IMG/VR virus record: IMGVR_UViG_3300007542_000169
Span: 1 to 25,304 of that record
Source: a virus
DNA: 25,304 nt
Strand: one strand, 5' to 3'
The stretch's first letter is position 1, and every line of letters starts with the position of its first letter. The translations under genes and the position numbers were made by a program. Positions 23,564 through 25,304 of the stretch are shown here, piece by piece. The notes beneath the pieces were generated by a model that did not search any database, had not been told where the DNA came from, and saw only the letters and a list, made by a program, of their open reading frames with translations.

Positions 23564-24110
23564 ACCAGAATCATTTTGTGCAATAGATGCAAGCACCAAC
23601 AGTCTTGCATTTGCGTATTATAAAAATGAAGAGTTGAAAAAGTTTGGAAAGGTAAAATATTTCGGCTCTGACATTTACGAAAAGATTTCAGATACCGCTC
23701 ACAAAACACGAGTATTTTTCCAGCAATTTGAAAATATTAGTCATGTGGTAATTGAGCAACCAATTTATTTAAACTCCCCAAAAACAGCATCAAACTTGTC
23801 TATGAGCCACGGTGCTTTAGTAGCAGCGGCTTCTCTTACTGGCATCAGTAATTTTGCCAGCGTAAGCCCTATGGCATGGCAAAACTGGGCAGGCAATAAA
23901 AGACTTACTAATGAAGAAAAGGCTTCTATTCGTAACCTATCTTCAGGAAAATCTGAATCTTGGTATAAATCACAAGAAAGGTTGTTTAGAAAGCAAAGAA
24001 CTATTAAGTTTGTTAATGATAAGTTTTCGATCAATGTCAGTGATGATGACGTAGCAGATGCAATTGCTATTGGCGCTTGGGCTATTGACAATTGGGGAAA
24101 GGTGTTCTAA
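23547..24110 (+). CDS. RuvC-like Holliday junction resolvase (187 aa)
   Basis: RNase H-fold nuclease that resolves four-way junctions. D14 in AIDASTNSLAF, E70 in VVIEQP, and D168/D171 in DDDVADAIAIGAWA match the RuvC acidic tetrad order. SMSHGALVAAA and VSPMAWQNWAG correspond to the usual helical part. An insertion between residues about 118 and 158 (NEEKASIRNLSSGKSESWYK) is basic and probably part of the DNA-binding surface. Length is close to bacterial RuvC (about 170). It complements RecA in the operon. ATG 23547 is the first start; ATG 23556 is an alternative with no better ribosome site. Confidence 0.8.
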   Translation: MKNMNRPESFCAIDASTNSLAFAYYKNEELKKFGKVKYFGSDIYEKISDTAHKTRVFFQQFENISHVVIEQPIYLNSPKTASNLSMSHGALVAAASLTGISNFASVSPMAWQNWAGNKRLTNEEKASIRNLSSGKSESWYKSQERLFRKQRTIKFVNDKFSINVSDDDVADAIAIGAWAIDNWGKVF

Positions 24111-24113
24111 AAT

Positions 24114-24263
24114 ATGGCTAAGAATGCAGGGCTTCACCACAATGAGGCGTATTTAAGGAAAAGGTTATATTTAGATAAAAGAACACCAGAACAAATTGCT
24201 TCTGAGTGTGGAGTAAGCCTACAGATTATTTACCGTCAAATGAAAAAGTTTGGATTAAAATGA
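24114..24263 (+). CDS. Mini helix-turn-helix protein (49 aa)
   Basis: Short gene three bases after the RuvC-like stop. Residues about 11-45 (YLRKRLYLDKRTPEQIASECG, then VSLQIIYRQMKKFG) form a classic helix-turn-helix, with the turn at ECGVS. It is small enough to be just the DNA-binding unit, similar to small phage HTH proteins or the N-terminal part of a terminase-type protein. Its TGA overlaps the DUF3310 start (ATGA at 24260-24263). AAGGTG (24099-24104) lies nine bases upstream of ATG. Target unknown. Confidence 0.6.
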   Translation: MAKNAGLHHNEAYLRKRLYLDKRTPEQIASECGVSLQIIYRQMKKFGLK

Positions 24264-24475
24264 CAGACATGGTTAATCACCCAACGCATTATATCTCTCA
24301 TCCAAGTGGTGTAGAAACTATTCAAATAACAGAGCACATGAACTTTTGTTTAGGAAATGCCATCAAGTACATCATGAGATCAGAGTTAAAGGGCAAGCAG
24401 GTAGAGGATTTAAAGAAAGCGATTTGGTACATTAATCGTGAAATAGATAGGCTAGAGCGTCCTAATATCGGTTAA
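24260..24475 (+). CDS. DUF3310 family protein (71 aa)
   Basis: Matches the DUF3310 pattern: VNHPTHYISHPSGVETIQITEHMNFCLGNAIKYI followed by KQVEDLKKAIWYINREIDRL, all in one short domain. DUF3310 proteins are common in phages and are sometimes annotated as nucleotide-metabolism proteins, but the reaction is not established. The open frame extends upstream to 24206; ATG 24260 is preferred because it is coupled to the HTH gene stop and begins just before the domain. It ends the replication/recombination block. Confidence 0.75.
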   Translation: MTDMVNHPTHYISHPSGVETIQITEHMNFCLGNAIKYIMRSELKGKQVEDLKKAIWYINREIDRLERPNIG

Positions 24476-24583
24476 AACCATGTGACCATTATCACCCAGT
24501 AGCCATAAACTTGAAAAACACCTTTATTTTTTCTTCAAATTATGTTAGTCTATTATGATGTTGCTGCCGCAAGGAGGAAACAG
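24476..24583 (+). other. 108-base intergenic region upstream of the lysin gene
   Basis: Longest non-coding gap in the window. It holds TTGAAA at 24511 and AT-rich stretches with possible -10 boxes (TATGTT 24541, TATTAT 24551), but spacings are poor, so I do not assign a firm promoter. A weak GTGA/TCAC inverted repeat (24482-24495) is present. The region ends in a strong ribosome binding site for the lysin. Confidence 0.4.
24571..24577 (+). promoter_or_regulatory. Strong ribosome binding site of the lysin gene
   Basis: AAGGAGG lies six bases before ATG 24584. This decides the start: the upstream in-frame ATG 24542 would add 14 residues, partly encoding the Shine-Dalgarno itself, and would displace the signal peptide. 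Confidence 0.75.
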
Positions 24584-25120
24584 ATGAAAACGAAACTGCT
24601 AGGAGGAATTTTAGGAATGGTGATTGCTATGAGTACAACACTGCCAGCAATTGCTGAACCTATCCCCAATCAGGTGTATGCTAAATCTGCACCGACTGCG
24701 ACAAAACAAGTCGTAGTATCCAGTCGTGAGTATCAAATTGCAAGATCAGTAGATGCTAGAGACATGATGGGATATGAACCCTCTCTTTACAGGGGGGAAT
24801 GGTATGATTCAAAATGGGAAAATACAAGAAAATGTATTATGCACAGAGAATCACGTTTCAGTTACAAATCAGCAAATAAAACATCATCAGCGAGAGGGGC
24901 ATACCAATTTTTGGATAATTCCTGGAGAGTGTCCTTAACGTATATGATGTTAGAAGAATCAAAGAAAATCAATGATGGTTTATCCAAGGAAATTAAAAAG
25001 TTAAGAGATAAGCCAATTCACGAATGGAATAGATATTACCAAGATAGGTCTTTCTTTACAGCATGGAGACATGGTGCTGGAAAGAAGCATTGGTATCAAT
25101 TTAATTCTAAGTGCATGTAG
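24584..25120 (+). CDS. Secreted transglycosylase-like cell-wall lysis protein (178 aa)
   Basis: Likely a peptidoglycan-cleaving enzyme used in lysis. The N-terminus MKTKLLGGILGMVIAMSTTL, then PAIA before E25, is a Sec signal peptide with an AxA-type cleavage site. Residues about 80-116 (RKCIMHRESRFSYKSANK, then SARGAYQF and W114) match the SLT/Rpf-like lysozyme core, with E89 as likely catalytic glutamate. The C-terminal FTAWRHGAGKKHW segment closes the domain, and C84 and C177 could form a disulphide outside the membrane. A signal peptide means it may reach the wall without a holin; I see no holin nearby. It could alternatively be a secreted wall-remodelling factor. It lies far from the tail genes and is followed by a hairpin and a new promoter. 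Confidence 0.7.
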   Translation: MKTKLLGGILGMVIAMSTTLPAIAEPIPNQVYAKSAPTATKQVVVSSREYQIARSVDARDMMGYEPSLYRGEWYDSKWENTRKCIMHRESRFSYKSANKTSSARGAYQFLDNSWRVSLTYMMLEESKKINDGLSKEIKKLRDKPIHEWNRYYQDRSFFTAWRHGAGKKHWYQFNSKCM

Positions 25121-25124
25121 TTTT

Positions 25125-25175
25125 GTGGTGGGGCAGGCAACCTATTAAAAGGTGGCAACAATCCTGCCCTACCAC
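25125..25175 (+). terminator. GC-rich hairpin after the lysin gene (putative I-shaped terminator)
   Basis: Arms GTGGTGGGGCAGG (25125-25137) and CCTGCCCTACCAC (25163-25175) pair over 13 bases with one G-T pair. The 25-base loop contains a small inner ACCT/AGGT pair (25140-25143 and 25150-25153). There is no T-tract after the stem, so it is not a canonical intrinsic terminator; Actinobacteria often use stem-only ones. It ends directly before an extended -10 promoter. Confidence 0.6.
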
Positions 25176-25184
25176 TGCTATAAT
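25176..25184 (+). promoter_or_regulatory. Extended -10 promoter before the last gene
   Basis: TGCTATAAT is a perfect extended -10. ATG 25195 begins ten bases after the TATAAT, with AGGGGA (25185-25190) between them that could act as a ribosome site or fall upstream of the transcript start. The candidate -35 (CAACAA, 25156) is weak. Confidence 0.6.
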
Positions 25185-25194
25185 AGGGGACACT

Positions 25195-25304
25195 ATGAGC
25201 GAACTAATTGAACACATGGAAGAAGTAAACCGTGTTGCTTCAGAATACATTAAAGGGTTTAATGAATCAGAAATATCAAAAGAACTTGACATACCAAGAG
25301 CGAG
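25195..25304 (+). CDS. HTH protein, N-terminal part (3' end outside window)
   Basis: The first 36 codons are visible: MSELIEHMEEVNRVASEY, then IKGFNESEISKELDIPRA. The last part is the start of a helix-turn-helix with the G-x-x-x-x-E-I-x-x-x-L-x-I-P pattern seen in terminase small subunits and sigma-70 region 4-like proteins. The gene follows its own extended -10 promoter and AGGGGA. The product cannot be settled from the fragment; a terminase-linked or regulatory DNA-binding role is inference. Confidence 0.55.
   Translation, partial: MSELIEHMEEVNRVASEYIKGFNESEISKELDIPRA

Noticed and set aside
23765-24091. 108-aa minus-strand frame opposite the RuvC-like gene
   Set aside because: A shadow of the RuvC-like gene, whose catalytic acidic residues show the + strand is coding; no independent signal for the reverse frame.
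24482-24495. GTGA/TCAC inverted repeat upstream of the lysin gene
   Set aside because: Four-base arms are too short to support an operator or terminator call.
1-25304. tRNA genes, integrase, attachment sites or transposons
   Set aside because: I looked for cloverleaf-like stretches, recombinase motifs and terminal repeats by eye and saw none. A tRNAscan-type search would be needed to exclude a tRNA fully, but coding density leaves little room.

Overview
The window is a dense, single-strand segment of an AT-rich tailed-phage genome. It runs from the middle of a tape-measure gene, through the tail-tip and fibre genes, into a DNA replication and recombination operon and a secreted lysis enzyme. 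Every supported gene is on the + strand. Neighbours abut or overlap, often through ATGA or TAATG junctions, and no intergenic gap exceeds about 110 bases. I see no tRNA, integrase, transposon, CRISPR or bacterial housekeeping locus. A long-tailed (siphovirus-like) phage of an actinobacterium is the best reading, because several genes are preceded by a strong -10 box only 6-10 bases from the start codon (leaderless style, common in Actinobacteria), and because the lysis protein looks like a secreted Rpf/SLT-type enzyme. The host is an inference, not proven.

Tail region (1-12530). A partial tape-measure protein carries two kinds of heptad-multiple repeat. It is followed by a small distal-tail-like protein and a 1902-residue hub/tip protein. 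That hub has a discoidin-like segment, a hub core, repeated small beta modules apparently inserted into a LamG-like domain, and a closing tail-tip domain. Four further structural or fibre proteins follow, and two of them reuse related beta modules, which suggests modular host-recognition machinery.

Control region (12518-13242). Extended -10 promoters placed almost on the start codons drive a short fibre protein and a zinc-ribbon protein. A MerR-like helix-turn-helix protein follows, then a consensus -35/-10 promoter that opens the replication operon.

Replication and recombination region (13270-24475). In order: three small proteins, a DnaB-like helicase, a small protein of unknown role, a CHC2/TOPRIM primase, a gp32-like zinc ssDNA-binding protein, a full-length C-family DNA polymerase (DnaE type), a MazG-like pyrophosphohydrolase, a RecA recombinase, a small zinc protein, an Hjc-like nuclease, a helical protein, a Cas4/RecB-like nuclease with four cysteines, a double zinc-finger protein, a RuvC-like resolvase, a mini HTH protein and a DUF3310 protein. 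Helicase, primase, ssDNA-binding protein and polymerase would form a nearly self-sufficient replisome. RecA, the Cas4-like nuclease and two resolvases would process recombination intermediates.

Right end (24476-25304). A signal-peptide-bearing transglycosylase-like lysin is followed by a GC-rich hairpin, an extended -10 promoter and the start of an HTH protein cut by the window edge. I found no single clearly new defence or mobile system. The most notable signals are the promoter/hairpin architecture, the nested tail-tip modules and the gp32-like zinc protein.
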